Source of the DNA: Microcoleus sp. FACHB-61
GTDB lineage: Bacteria; Cyanobacteriota; Cyanobacteriia; Cyanobacteriales; Microcoleaceae
Assembly: GCA_014695295.1 (NCBI GenBank)
Contig: JACJNY010000046.1
Location: 1 to 64,000, forward strand
Length of the DNA stretch: 64,000 nt
Direction: 5' to 3'
Shown piece after piece: positions 55,582 to 63,611 of this stretch. Within the stretch, counting starts at the first letter, position 1, and each line of letters opens with the position of its first letter. Made by a program: the position numbers and the translations under genes. The notes beneath the pieces are model-generated. The model saw only the letters and a list, made by a program, of their open reading frames with translations, did no database searches and was not told the DNA's origin.

Positions 55582-55612
55582 ATTTTAGATTTTAGATTTT
55601 AGATTTTAGATT
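55582..55612. repeat. Heptamer array (ATTTTAG)n after the two-gene unit
   Basis: Four ATTTTAG units and a partial unit, 22 bases after the stop of the ATPase gene, beside a GTAGGGTGCGTC short intergenic motif that recurs near 62691. Confidence 0.95.
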
Positions 55613-55737
55613 GGGAATGAATGATGACTATTGGGGTTTGGAGTTTACCTACAGTTGCATTCTTGTTTCAAACTGCTATCAGTTAGCTGTCACCATATCT
55701 GCACCGAAAATAAAACTCTTCTGACGCACCATACTTG

Positions 55738-56721
55738 CTACTTGCTAACTTCAAACGGCGTGTATTTCCCCCCTAAAGCTTCGACGATGGCGCGAGTATT
55801 AGCCGACATCATTTTCACATAAGAATCGCCCTCGCTTCCGGCTGCCCCAATCGAATCCGAATAAAGTTGCTGCGCCGCCAATTTCACCCCCGCTTCCTCC
55901 GCCACTGTTTTAATCAGTTGCGGGTTAATAGTAGTCTCCGCAAAAATAGCAGGAACTCCCGCACTTTTCACCGATTCTACTAATTTTTGCACCGTTTGAG
56001 CGCTCGGCTGTTCCTCCGTACTAATCCCGATCAAACTGTTAGCATCTCCCAATCCGTAGGCGCGGCTGTAATATTGAAAAGCATCGTGACTTGTGACTAA
56101 TTTGCGCTGATTTTCGGGGATAGTTTTAATCTCTTGTTCGATCCAACTATCCAAACGTTTTAAATCTTCAGTAAGTTTCACAGCATTCTGCGTAAACTTC
56201 TCCCGATCTTCCGGCGACAGTTCGATTAGCGCATCCCGAATTGCTTCCACCATTTGAACTACATTTTCCACATTTCCCCAAACGTGCGGATCGGGTACGG
56301 TATTGCCTTCTTTATTCAGTAGCAAAGGCTTGACAACTTCCCCCACTGCTAACTTCCGCGCCTTAATTCCGGCGGCATTCATCATCCTAATTAATCCCGG
56401 TTCCAAATTGTAACCGTTATACAAAATTAAGTTAGCTTGTTCTAAAGCTTGAGAATCTTTTGGCACCGGTTCGTAAACGTGAGGATCGGTTCCCGGCTGC
56501 AAAATTCCTGTTAGCTGAACTTCGCCCCCCGCTAGTCGATCGGTCAAATCCTCAATAATTGTGCTGGTAGCGACTACCTTGGGTTTAGCATCTGCCTCTG
56601 GAGAGAGGCGATTGGTCTGGGTTTGAGCGCAACTAAATAAACCCAAAGTCAAAATGCCGCAGGCAATAGTTCTGATCAAAAATACCTTGGACTTGTCCAA
56701 TCCACGGGCGGCGGTTTCCAT
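55738..56721 (-). CDS. mntC: Metal ABC transporter substrate-binding lipoprotein (Mn/Zn, MntC/ZnuA type)
   Basis: This cluster A-I binding protein captures Mn2+ or Zn2+. A lipoprotein signal (IACGILTLGLFSC) is followed by the first His ligand (GTDPHVYEPVPKDSQAL), a second (VPDPHVWGNVEN), Glu in the AIFAETTINPQ segment and the Asp near YSDSIG. The His-rich loop of typical ZnuA is short here, which suggests Mn preference (MntC). I start at ATG 56721; a longer open frame to 56976 has no plausible signal and includes repeat DNA. It is divergent from the ATPase/permease genes. Confidence 0.88.
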   Translation of the reverse strand: METAARGLDKSKVFLIRTIACGILTLGLFSCAQTQTNRLSPEADAKPKVVATSTIIEDLTDRLAGGEVQLTGILQPGTDPHVYEPVPKDSQALEQANLILYNGYNLEPGLIRMMNAAGIKARKLAVGEVVKPLLLNKEGNTVPDPHVWGNVENVVQMVEAIRDALIELSPEDREKFTQNAVKLTEDLKRLDSWIEQEIKTIPENQRKLVTSHDAFQYYSRAYGLGDANSLIGISTEEQPSAQTVQKLVESVKSAGVPAIFAETTINPQLIKTVAEEAGVKLAAQQLYSDSIGAAGSEGDSYVKMMSANTRAIVEALGGKYTPFEVSK

Positions 56722-57078
56722 CCCCGACTCACCGCTAAACTCCCCTTTATAGGATTGCTTCACAATTGCCGTCGGTTTTAACTCACATCTTGCACTCTTC
56801 TCCACCAGAGGCAAGATGCCTGTTTCACAATTATTCAATATTCTTGTGGGGTGGGTCAATAGCCCGCCCCGATCGCGATCATTGAGAATGGTGGAAGATA
56901 TAAGAAGTTTTAACCGACTTGAGATTTTCGCCGCCAAACCTATGGTTTGAGGGGTTTCGAGCTTGCACTGTCGCATTATCTACCTCTCCTGCGTTCCAGA
57001 TTATTCCTATTTACCGATGATTTCATATTCTTTTCATTTTTACAGTAAACTTAATAAAAAGGAGATATAGTCAGCCCC
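56722..57078. promoter_or_regulatory. Divergent control region of the metal transporter
   Basis: The 357-bp region separates the binding protein from the ATPase gene and must hold both promoters. It includes a GGGGTGGG/CCCGCCCC repeat-like part near 56848-56872 and AAGGAGATATAG just before the ATPase start. No metalloregulator box could be assigned by eye. Confidence 0.5.
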
Positions 57079-57888
57079 ATGAATACCGCCGCCTTGCCCA
57101 ACGAGAATCCTTGGTCTCAAATGGTTTGCCACATCAAAGACAGCGCTACCGACACTGAAATTATCGCTGTTAAGCACTTAGCAGTAAACTACCGCACGGT
57201 AGAGGCACTCAGAGATATCAGTCTTTCCGTGAAACCGGGAAAGCTGACGGGTATTATTGGCCCCAACGGTGCCGGCAAAAGCACCCTAATTAAAGCAATG
57301 TTGGGCTTAATTCCCGCAGATCGCGGCACTGTTACCTGGGGCCAAGAAGCGATCGCCGATCGACTCGAAACAGTAGCCTACGTGCCCCAGCGATCGCAAA
57401 TTGACTGGAACTATCCCGCCACCGTTTGGGATGTCGTGATGATGGGAAGAGTCAGAAAAGCCGGATGGTTTCGCCGCTTCTCGGCAGCTAGCCGCCGCAC
57501 CGCTGCCGATGCCTTAGAAAGAGTAGGCATGAGTGCTTACAAAGACAGACCGATCGGACAACTTTCCGGCGGACAGCAACAGCGAGTATTTCTAGCTAGA
57601 GCATTAGCCCAAGAAGCCGCTATTTTCTGCTTTGATGAGCCGTTTGTCGGCGTTGACCAAAAAACTCAAAATATTATTTTTGACATCTTCCACCAGCTAG
57701 CAAATGCCGGAAAAATAGTCTTAGTAGTCAACCACGACTTAGGCGAATCAATTACCAATTTTGACGATTTAATTTTGCTAAATACAGAATTAATTGCCGC
57801 TGGTTCACGCCAAGAAGTGCTAACAAAAGAAAACCTTTACCGCGCCTACGGCGGACAAGTAATGTTCTTTGCCGGACAAGCAGCTTAA
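57079..57888 (+). CDS. mntA: Metal ABC transporter ATP-binding protein
   Basis: The 269-aa ATPase has the complete set: Walker A GPNGAGKST, Q-loop YVPQRSQIDWNYPATVWDVVMMGR (the DWNYPATV pattern is typical of Mn/Zn importers), signature LSGGQQQRVFLARAL, Walker B IFCFDEPFVGVDQ and the H-loop VNHDL. It hydrolyses ATP at the cytoplasmic face to drive import with the permease MntB and binding protein MntC. A strong AAGGAG site precedes the ATG. The permease begins 140 bases further. Confidence 0.94.
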   Translation: MNTAALPNENPWSQMVCHIKDSATDTEIIAVKHLAVNYRTVEALRDISLSVKPGKLTGIIGPNGAGKSTLIKAMLGLIPADRGTVTWGQEAIADRLETVAYVPQRSQIDWNYPATVWDVVMMGRVRKAGWFRRFSAASRRTAADALERVGMSAYKDRPIGQLSGGQQQRVFLARALAQEAAIFCFDEPFVGVDQKTQNIIFDIFHQLANAGKIVLVVNHDLGESITNFDDLILLNTELIAAGSRQEVLTKENLYRAYGGQVMFFAGQAA

Positions 57889-57924
57889 TTAGGCAGCAGT
57901 CATTAATCTAGGAGTTACGCTCTC

Positions 57925-57990
57925 TATCCCGGTTTCTTGGGTAATATTGGGTTTGGCAACGATAAATCTCGCAAAAAACCCGGTTGCTTT
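57925..57990. repeat. Degenerate AAACCGGG palindrome between mntA and mntB
   Basis: CCGGTTTCTTGGGT and CAAAAAACCCGGTTGC are imperfect complements; the stem family matches the stronger copy at 59854-59920. Confidence 0.5.
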
Positions 57991-58028
57991 GGGTGTTAGT
58001 CATTAGTTAGTTGTTATTTTATCGTTTT

Positions 58029-58925
58029 ATGCTACAAACCTTAATTGAGCCGTTGCAGTACGGATTCATGCAGCGATCGCTCGTAATTGCCATTCTCGTC
58101 GGCATCGTCTGCGCGATCGTCGGCAGCTACCTAATGGTACAGCGGCTGGCCTTGCTCGGAGACGCCATCAGCCACTCGGTTTTGCCCGGATTGGCGATCG
58201 CATTTATCGTCGGAGCAAACATCTTTATCGGCGCCTTTATTGCCGGAGTGTTGAGTACAGTAATCATAGCTTGGATTAAAGCTCGATCGACAATCAAAGA
58301 AGACGCCGCAATGGGCATCGTATTTTCGGCATTCTTCGCCCTCGGGATCACCCTAATTACGATCGTCCAAAAAGACAACAAAATCGACCTCAACCACTTT
58401 CTTTTCGGCAACATCCTCGGCGTTACCCCCCAAGATGCGATCGACACAGCCTTGATTGTCGCCCTAGTCTTATTAGTGGTAGTATTCTTTTACAAAGAAC
58501 TGCTATTTTACACATTCGATCCATTAGGAGCGCAAGCAACAGGTTTGCCAGTAAACCTGCTCAACTTCGGACTGATGGTACTCATCGCCCTTACAATAGT
58601 TGCCAGCCTCAAAGCCGTTGGCGTAGTGCTAGTCTTGTCCCTATTAATTACACCCGCAAGTACCGCCTATCTCCTAGTCACTCGCCTGCACCAAGTAATG
58701 ATTTTAGGCGCAATAATCGGAGTTATTTCCAGCATTAGCGGAATGTATCTCAGCTACTTCTATAACTTGCCATCCGGCCCCGCAATAGTTTTAGTTGCAT
58801 CGGGGTTATTTGTGCTATCATTGCTGTTCAGTCCTACTCAAGGAATCCTCACCCAGCCACGCACACACTCCGGTCAAATTCCTCCAATATGGCGGGAATT
58901 AAAAAACTTAACCAAAGGCCGATAG
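58029..58925 (+). CDS. mntB: Metal ABC transporter permease
   Basis: This ABC-3 family permease has about eight hydrophobic helices, with VGSYLMVQRLALLGDAISHSVLPGLAIAF and FDPLGAQATGLPVNLLNFGLMVL as family signatures. I start at ATG 58029 (MLQTLIEPLQYGFM); a TTG six codons upstream is an unneeded extension. It forms the membrane channel for Mn2+/Zn2+ uptake with MntA and MntC. Confidence 0.94.
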   Translation: MLQTLIEPLQYGFMQRSLVIAILVGIVCAIVGSYLMVQRLALLGDAISHSVLPGLAIAFIVGANIFIGAFIAGVLSTVIIAWIKARSTIKEDAAMGIVFSAFFALGITLITIVQKDNKIDLNHFLFGNILGVTPQDAIDTALIVALVLLVVVFFYKELLFYTFDPLGAQATGLPVNLLNFGLMVLIALTIVASLKAVGVVLVLSLLITPASTAYLLVTRLHQVMILGAIIGVISSISGMYLSYFYNLPSGPAIVLVASGLFVLSLLFSPTQGILTQPRTHSGQIPPIWRELKNLTKGR

Positions 58926-59377
58926 CAATTAAGTTTGTAGTAACGCTTCAGCGCCACTCCTGGAATTTTTAAGCTGTTGTGCATTTAAATTGTACGTTGA
59001 GGGCGGGCAGGATGCCACCCCACAAGAGTGAAAATTTCTTTTACCATGCAATTTAAATGCGGATTAGCTTAATGACGCAGATTCATCTATGGAGTAAATC
59101 TAAAATCTAAAATCTAAAATCTACAATCGAATTACCATCTGCGTTAATCCCCGTGCATCTGCAGTTCAAAAAAGCCTCTCCAATTAATCCGCCTAACTGC
59201 GAATCGCCGGCAGCATCCCTCTGGAGACTAAAGAGGGTTTTTTTGTTTGAGTGCGAGAAAGCAAAAATGGGAGGCTGTCGCAGCGGGCGATCGCAACTGC
59301 GAACTATTGCTCACAAAAAACTGTACAATAACAAAAGTTAAATTTTCACGCAAACAGATCTACTAAGTTAAAAAAAC
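58926..59377. other. 452-bp intergenic region
   Basis: Contains GGGCGGGCAGGATGCCACCCCA (59001-59022), a short GC-rich repeat with relatives near 56850, and the (AATCTAA)n heptamer array at 59095-59128. An open frame of 62 codons from 59153 lacks any protein pattern. The bcp promoter lies at the right end. Confidence 0.55.
59095..59128. repeat. Heptamer array (AATCTAA)n
   Basis: Four units of the complement of ATTTTAG, about 250 bases before bcp. Confidence 0.95.
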
Positions 59378-59836
59378 ATGACCGTCAGAGTAGGAGACAC
59401 CGCACCCGATTTTACCTTACCATCTCAAACTGGGACATCAGTCAGCCTCAAAGATTTTAAAGGTAAAAAAAATGTCATAGTCTACTTTTACCCCAAAGAC
59501 GACACACCCGGATGCACAACCCAAGCTTGCGCTTTTCGAGATAGTTACGAAGTCTTCAAAGACGCAGGTGCAGAAGTCATAGGAATTAGCGAAGATACCC
59601 AACAATCGCACCAGCAATTTGCCACCAAATATCAGCTACCCTTTACACTGCTGAGTGATACTGGCAACAAAGTTCGGCAATTATACGGAGTTCCAGCTAC
59701 TCTGTGGATTATGCCCGGTAGAGTAACTTATGTCATTGACAAAGAAGGTGTTGTCAAGCATATTTTTGACTCGATGTTAGACTTCAAAGCCCACGTTGCA
59801 GAAGCACTCAAAACGTTAGAAGCTATCAAAAGTTAG
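59378..59836 (+). CDS. bcp: Peroxiredoxin, Bcp/PrxQ type
   Basis: The 152-aa thiol peroxidase reduces hydroperoxides using thioredoxin. FTLPSQTGTSVSLKDFKGKKNVIVYFYPKDDTPGCTTQACAFRD contains the peroxidatic Cys and a Cys five residues later, as in PrxQ. TLWIMPGRVTYVIDKEGVVKHIFDS closes the thioredoxin fold. No leader is visible, so it is cytoplasmic or stromal-side. A palindromic hairpin follows the stop. Confidence 0.96.
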   Translation: MTVRVGDTAPDFTLPSQTGTSVSLKDFKGKKNVIVYFYPKDDTPGCTTQACAFRDSYEVFKDAGAEVIGISEDTQQSHQQFATKYQLPFTLLSDTGNKVRQLYGVPATLWIMPGRVTYVIDKEGVVKHIFDSMLDFKAHVAEALKTLEAIKS

Positions 59837-59853
59837 ATGGCGCGCGGGTGGCG

Positions 59854-59920
59854 AGAAACCGGGTTTTTTTACGAAAATGATTTGCTGTATCTAGCAGATT
59901 AGCTAAAAAACCCGGTTTCT
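59854..59920. terminator. Palindromic AGAAACCGGGTTTTTT repeat after bcp
   Basis: AGAAACCGGGTTTTTT (59854-59869) pairs with AAAAAACCCGGTTTCT (59905-59920) across a 35-base loop. The T-run after the first arm suits termination. A copy of its left arm plus 9 more bases recurs at 60253-60275. Confidence 0.65.
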
Positions 59921-60252
59921 GCGATATTGGCGCGAAAATCGCAATCTATTGTTTACATGGTTTGATAAATCGCCCTTTTTTAGCTCAAGTCTATTGAAGA
60001 ATATTGGACTGAGACGGGGATGCTTGATTGACAGGAGAAAATATTATACTACTTATGAAAAATATTGATACATAGAAATTAGAGGTTCTCATCCGTAGGG
60101 AAACGGCATTGCCGTGCCCGGCCAGGAGTTAGGTTAATGTTTGTAGCAAAAGTCAAAAAAAAGTATATATTGACAGGGTTTGTATTGCTGTTGGATTTGC
60201 TTTTGTAGGGAGTGTCTGTTCAATTAGTTTAGTCCAGGATGCAGGGGAAGTC

Positions 60253-60275
60253 AGAAACCGGGTTTTTTTACGAAA
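60253..60275. repeat. Solo copy of the AAACCGGGTTTTTTT half-repeat
   Basis: GAAACCGGGTTTTTTTACG plus a few further bases is identical to the left arm of the palindrome at 59854 but lacks the right arm, suggesting partial duplication. Confidence 0.7.
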
Positions 60276-60320
60276 ATCCTTTCAATTAGTTTTCCCAGCG
60301 AGTGGGGAGTGTCGCGTTGT

Positions 60321-60761
60321 TCAATGGATTGGGCTAATCTTAAGCCGGAGTTTACCATTCGCATCAATTTCTATATCTACATGATGCCTTCGGCTTGATG
60401 TCGCAACAGCAACAGTTCCAACTATGGCTCCGATACCACCGCCAACTGCTGCTCCAACAGGACCACCAACTATAAATCCAAGAATAGCACCTGCACCAGC
60501 ACCAGCAAAAATATAGAGGGCAGAGTAGTTAATTGTAGTAACCCCAGCAGAATAAGGGATGAATGCGCCTGTAGTTATATGTACCCACTCTCCCGATTTG
60601 TTCTTGTGTAACTCAAAAATGGTTTTTAACTTCTCTGGAAGGTCTGAATATCGCTCGTAGTCTGTAATAACTTCAACTTGCTCACTTTGCTCCAAGGCTG
60701 TCTTTAGCTCACGATAAAACATTTCTGTATCTGAGAAAACTAACTTCCGCATACATTCCAT
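60321..60761 (-). CDS. Glycine-zipper membrane protein (hypothetical, 146 aa)
   Basis: The N-terminal half (RELKTALEQSEQVEVITDYERY, LKTIFELHKN) is soluble. A central glycine-rich membrane hairpin follows (GAGAGAILGFIVGGPVGAAVGGGIGAIVGTVAV), typical of glycine-zipper proteins that pack in membranes. It ends with HHVDIEIDANGKLRLKI, a short beta tail. I do not recognise a named family. The ATG at 60752 (MRKLVFSD) is a possible alternative start. Function unknown. Confidence 0.65.
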   Translation of the reverse strand: MECMRKLVFSDTEMFYRELKTALEQSEQVEVITDYERYSDLPEKLKTIFELHKNKSGEWVHITTGAFIPYSAGVTTINYSALYIFAGAGAGAILGFIVGGPVGAAVGGGIGAIVGTVAVATSSRRHHVDIEIDANGKLRLKISPIH

Positions 60762-61206
60762 TCAATTAGTTTCACCTCCATTCTACACCCCAGACAGCGC
60801 AAGGAGTCTAGAGGGAGATCGGCGACACCCGCGACAAAAAATTAAGGAAGGGCCGAGGGACAGTTTTGGCAAGCTGCTGTATGTTAATTATCAGATAAAT
60901 TTGCCCCATCGCTCTCTGAACAAATTCAGTGTGTGGGTGCAAAGATATATGGATAGCCCCCAAGTGCTTTCCCCGCCGAGTTTGGTAGAAAAACACCGAC
61001 AAGCAGCGAAAGATTTAGTCGCGAGATACAGCTAGCTGGTAAAGACAGATTTTACCACTTGTTCGTAGTGAACACCTCAGTCCTGATTCTCTAAAAAACC
61101 AAGAAAGGACTAAAGTCCATACTAAAAACTCGTGGTTCGTAGTAAGGACTTTAGTCCTTTTTTGCTAACGGCTTGCAGCCATTAACTATTAGCAGTCAGC
61201 AATTAT
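60762..61206. other. 445-bp intergenic region
   Basis: Holds the palindrome at 61104-61162. An open frame on the minus strand (60808-61002) has no recognisable pattern. The short plus-strand frame ending near 61034 (about 28 codons) is likewise unsupported. Confidence 0.5.
61104..61162. repeat. Palindrome with AAAGGACTAAAGTCC arms
   Basis: AAAGGACTAAAGTCC (61104-61118) and GGACTTTAGTCCTTT (61146-61160) pair perfectly and are followed by a T run on the plus strand. It lies downstream of hpf (minus strand) and could end that transcript. The arms resemble those at 9247 and 48179. Confidence 0.75.
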
Positions 61207-61860
61207 CTAGCTTTTCGCAACACTCGATTTTTCAGATGCAGCGCTTTCGGCAGTTTTGCCATTTTTGCTATTACCGTTACCGTTGCTGTGGCGGGGTTGG
61301 ATAACTCCATAGCCACCGTGAGTCTTTCGTTCGTAGAGTACGTTAATTTCGCCTGTTTCGGCATTACGAAACATATAGAAATCGTGATCGATAATCTGCA
61401 ATTGTTCCAAAGCTTGTTGCACAGTCATTGGAGGCATAGCAAAATACTTAGTCCGCACCACCTCAGCAGGAAGTTCGGGAGTTCGATCGCCAATCAGATC
61501 TGCTGCTACAGGATGTTCCTCAACTACCGTAACCGTTTTGGCACTATTCTGGGTCTTATTGTCGTGGCGTTTTTCCTTAAATTTCCGCAGTTGACGAGCT
61601 ATCTTGTCGGCAACCAAATCGATGCTGGCATACAGGCTTTCCGTGCTTTCCTCAGCCCGAATCACGCTGCCGTTAGCATAAATTGTTACCTCAGCAGTGT
61701 GCTTAGGATTGATCCTGGGGTTACGAGCCACCGATAAATGTATGTCCACTTCCATCGTCAAATTTTGAAAATGGCTAACTGCCTTTTCAACCTTTTGATT
61801 GACGTACTCGCGAATCGCATCGGTGATTTCTATATTCTTACCCTGGATAACAAGCTTCAT
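61207..61860 (-). CDS. hpf: Long-form ribosome hibernation promoting factor (LrtA)
   Basis: HPF/LrtA binds the 30S subunit and dimerises ribosomes into inactive 100S particles in stress or darkness. The N-terminal S30AE domain ([31 protein letters not shown]) and the C-terminal dimerisation domain ([51 protein letters not shown]) are both present, joined by a flexible linker. The length of 217 aa is the long form. The gene starts with a strong GGGAGGGAG site. In cyanobacteria lrtA is light-repressed with a long leader; regulation here is not visible. Confidence 0.95.
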   Translation of the reverse strand: MKLVIQGKNIEITDAIREYVNQKVEKAVSHFQNLTMEVDIHLSVARNPRINPKHTAEVTIYANGSVIRAEESTESLYASIDLVADKIARQLRKFKEKRHDNKTQNSAKTVTVVEEHPVAADLIGDRTPELPAEVVRTKYFAMPPMTVQQALEQLQIIDHDFYMFRNAETGEINVLYERKTHGGYGVIQPRHSNGNGNSKNGKTAESAASEKSSVAKS

Positions 61861-61944
61861 AGAGCTCCCTCCCTTCTGTAACGTGGGTCTAGTTTATACA
61901 CTAGCACTATGTATTCTAGAAAACACTTATCTTCCAAATCTTTT

Positions 61945-61950
61945 ATTATA
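61945..61950 (-). promoter_or_regulatory. Candidate -10 element of hpf
   Basis: A TATAAT hexamer reads on the minus strand about 85 bases upstream of the hpf ATG. A matching -35 is not clear. The leader would be about 75 nt, shorter than known lrtA leaders. Confidence 0.3.
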
Positions 61951-62011
61951 TGTTGACAATTCTTGATTTAAACTGCGCCAATATTCCGTCAAAACACTAT
62001 TGATTTTTTGC

Positions 62012-62692
62012 ATGATTTCCCCTCTCACCCCTCAACAGCTAAATCCACAACCCTGCTTGCTCCTCGATTGGGGACTTGTTCCCTACTCCCAAGCTTGGGA
62101 AATCCAGCAAAAACTCGTGCAAGAACGCCGCGACAAACCAGATTTGCCAGATGTCCTGATTTTGCTGGAACATCCGCCGGTTTACACTTTGGGACTGGGA
62201 GCAAAGCTGGAATTTCTGAAATTTGACCCAAGTCAAACTGGGCCGGAACTGCACCGAGTTGAGCGGGGCGGCGAGGTGACTTACCACTGTCCGGGCCAAT
62301 TGGTGGGCTATCCGATTTTAAATTTGCGCCGTCACCAACAAGATTTGCACTGGTATTTGCGGCAGTTGGAGGAAGTGCTGCTGAGGGTGCTGGAAGTTTG
62401 CGGGTTGAAGGGTTCGCGGGTTCCCGGTATGACTGGAGTTTGGGTAGAGGGGTGCAAAGTAGGTGCGATCGGCATTAAAGTCAGCCGCTGGATTACGATG
62501 CACGGTTTTGCTTTAAATGTTTGTCCGGATCTCGCCGGTTTTGGGCAAATTGTACCTTGCGGGATTCCCGATCGACCTGTTGGGAGTTTAGAGCAGTTTA
62601 TCCCGGGAATTGAGGTCGATCGAGTGCGATCGATCCTTGTCGCTGAGTTTGCTCGCGTTTTTGCAGTGGAAATTGTGCGATCGAATGTGTAG
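62012..62692 (+). CDS. lipB: Octanoyl-(lipoyl) transferase LipB
   Basis: LipB moves octanoate from ACP to lipoyl domains of 2-oxoacid dehydrogenases and GcvH. Motifs: [17 protein letters not shown] [69 protein letters not shown] (catalytic Lys) and [14 protein letters not shown] (catalytic Cys). I start at ATG 62012 (MISPLTPQQ); the frame extends to a TTG at 62000. Confidence 0.96.
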   Translation: MISPLTPQQLNPQPCLLLDWGLVPYSQAWEIQQKLVQERRDKPDLPDVLILLEHPPVYTLGLGAKLEFLKFDPSQTGPELHRVERGGEVTYHCPGQLVGYPILNLRRHQQDLHWYLRQLEEVLLRVLEVCGLKGSRVPGMTGVWVEGCKVGAIGIKVSRWITMHGFALNVCPDLAGFGQIVPCGIPDRPVGSLEQFIPGIEVDRVRSILVAEFARVFAVEIVRSNV

Positions 62693-63113
62693 GGTGCGTC
62701 CCCCGATCGCAGGTGAAGTAATGCGGATTTTAACCCCTTACTGGAAATAATAAATTTTCAGGGCGATCGCCTTTTCTTGAGTGAAGTGCGATCGCTCTTA
62801 AATTATCAAAAACATCAGGCTTAATTCTCCACCCAATCACTTAAAAACTCCAGACTAAAAATGCTAAATATCGAATCGAATTAACGCGGCGGTGTTTGCG
62901 AGACTTGGGGGTATTATAGAGATAATTTTAACGGTCTGTACTTACGGACTCAATAATTGAGACAAGTGGTGGTATAATTCGCGGTTGCAGGCTTCTCTAA
63001 CCTTAGAGAGAAGCAAGACCGATGCAGAAATACGTCCTAAGAGTTTTGCGATCGCCCCTAGCGTCAGGTAAGATTCTTGTTAATTATTGCGCTGCGCTCA
63101 GGAGAAAAAATTT
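62693..63113. other. 421-bp intergenic region with promoter and hairpin
   Basis: Includes HIP1-like GCGATCGC tracts near 62763 and 62789, an extended -10 promoter (62973) and a small hairpin 62991-63014. No other gene seen. Confidence 0.55.
62970..62978 (+). promoter_or_regulatory. Extended -10 promoter TGGTATAAT upstream of the 63.1-kb gene
   Basis: TGG-TATAAT is an extended -10 pattern 136 bases before the ATG at 63114. A hairpin (GCTTCTCT/AGAGAAGC, 62991-63014) follows the predicted start and may act as a leader structure. Confidence 0.45.
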
Positions 63114-63461
63114 ATGCCAGATATGTCCGGTCAAGACCCCTCGGAAATTAAAATGGCGACGGTTGATGAAGAAGAAAAAGGCGCAACGTTTAGCGGTACG
63201 GTCATCCTTGCTATCGATGTCGAGGGTCCTGGGGAAGTCCTTTTCTTCAGAGACTTTTTGATTGAAGATTATAAAGGCGAACTTACCGCTTATCTGGCAA
63301 CAGATGGCAATATAACGAAAGGCATTGATTTAGGCGAAGTTAAGCATAAGAGCAGCAGCTTTAAGCTGCCCATTCCGCTGGGGACGGATACATCACCCTA
63401 CAATACAGTCGTGCTGCGCGACGAAAAAAGCAAGAAAAAAGTTGTGACGATCAAGCTGTAA
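63114..63461 (+). CDS. Small beta-rich conserved protein, DM13-like pattern (115 aa)
   Basis: The start at 63114 (MPDMSGQDPSEIKMAT) has AGGAG at 10 bases. The core GTVILAIDVEGPGEVLFFRDFLIEDYKGELTAYLATDG then GIDLGEVKHKSSSFKLPIPLGTDTSPYNTVVLRD resembles the DM13/electron-transfer beta-sandwich pattern (DF-x-x-x-L-x-x-Y-L ... YNTVVL). It has no signal peptide and ends in a basic strand (KSKKKVVTIKL). The family assignment is tentative; function unknown. Confidence 0.6.
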   Translation: MPDMSGQDPSEIKMATVDEEEKGATFSGTVILAIDVEGPGEVLFFRDFLIEDYKGELTAYLATDGNITKGIDLGEVKHKSSSFKLPIPLGTDTSPYNTVVLRDEKSKKKVVTIKL

Positions 63462-63611
63462 AATTTGCAATTTAGCTCGTAGTTCAGCCAAATTCGTTAG
63501 CGCAGCCCTCGAAGAGGATCGCCCTTTTTTTCCTGAAGTGCGATCGCTCTTAAATTAAGGTGCGTCACTTTCGATCCAACAGTCCAGTTGTAAAGTGATG
63601 CACCCTAATTT

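Larger units (their letters stand above)
59837..60320. other. 484-bp intergenic region
   Basis: Carries the terminator-like palindrome at 59854-59920 and a solo half of the same repeat at 60253-60275. Unique AT-rich DNA fills the rest. I see no gene. Confidence 0.55.

Noticed and set aside
56722..56976. Extended N-terminus of the metal-binding lipoprotein
   Set aside because: The extra 85 codons lack a signal peptide and run through repeat-like DNA, while a proper lipoprotein signal begins at 56721.
25933..59128. CRISPR arrays
   Set aside because: Heptamer arrays have no unique spacers and no repeat of 23-37 bp; no cas gene is present.
59153..59341. 62-codon frame before bcp
   Set aside because: Low-complexity, basic translation without any family resemblance; lies in a region between repeats.
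60808..61002. 64-codon minus-strand frame beside the glycine-zipper gene
   Set aside because: No protein pattern recognised, and it overlaps repeat-rich DNA.
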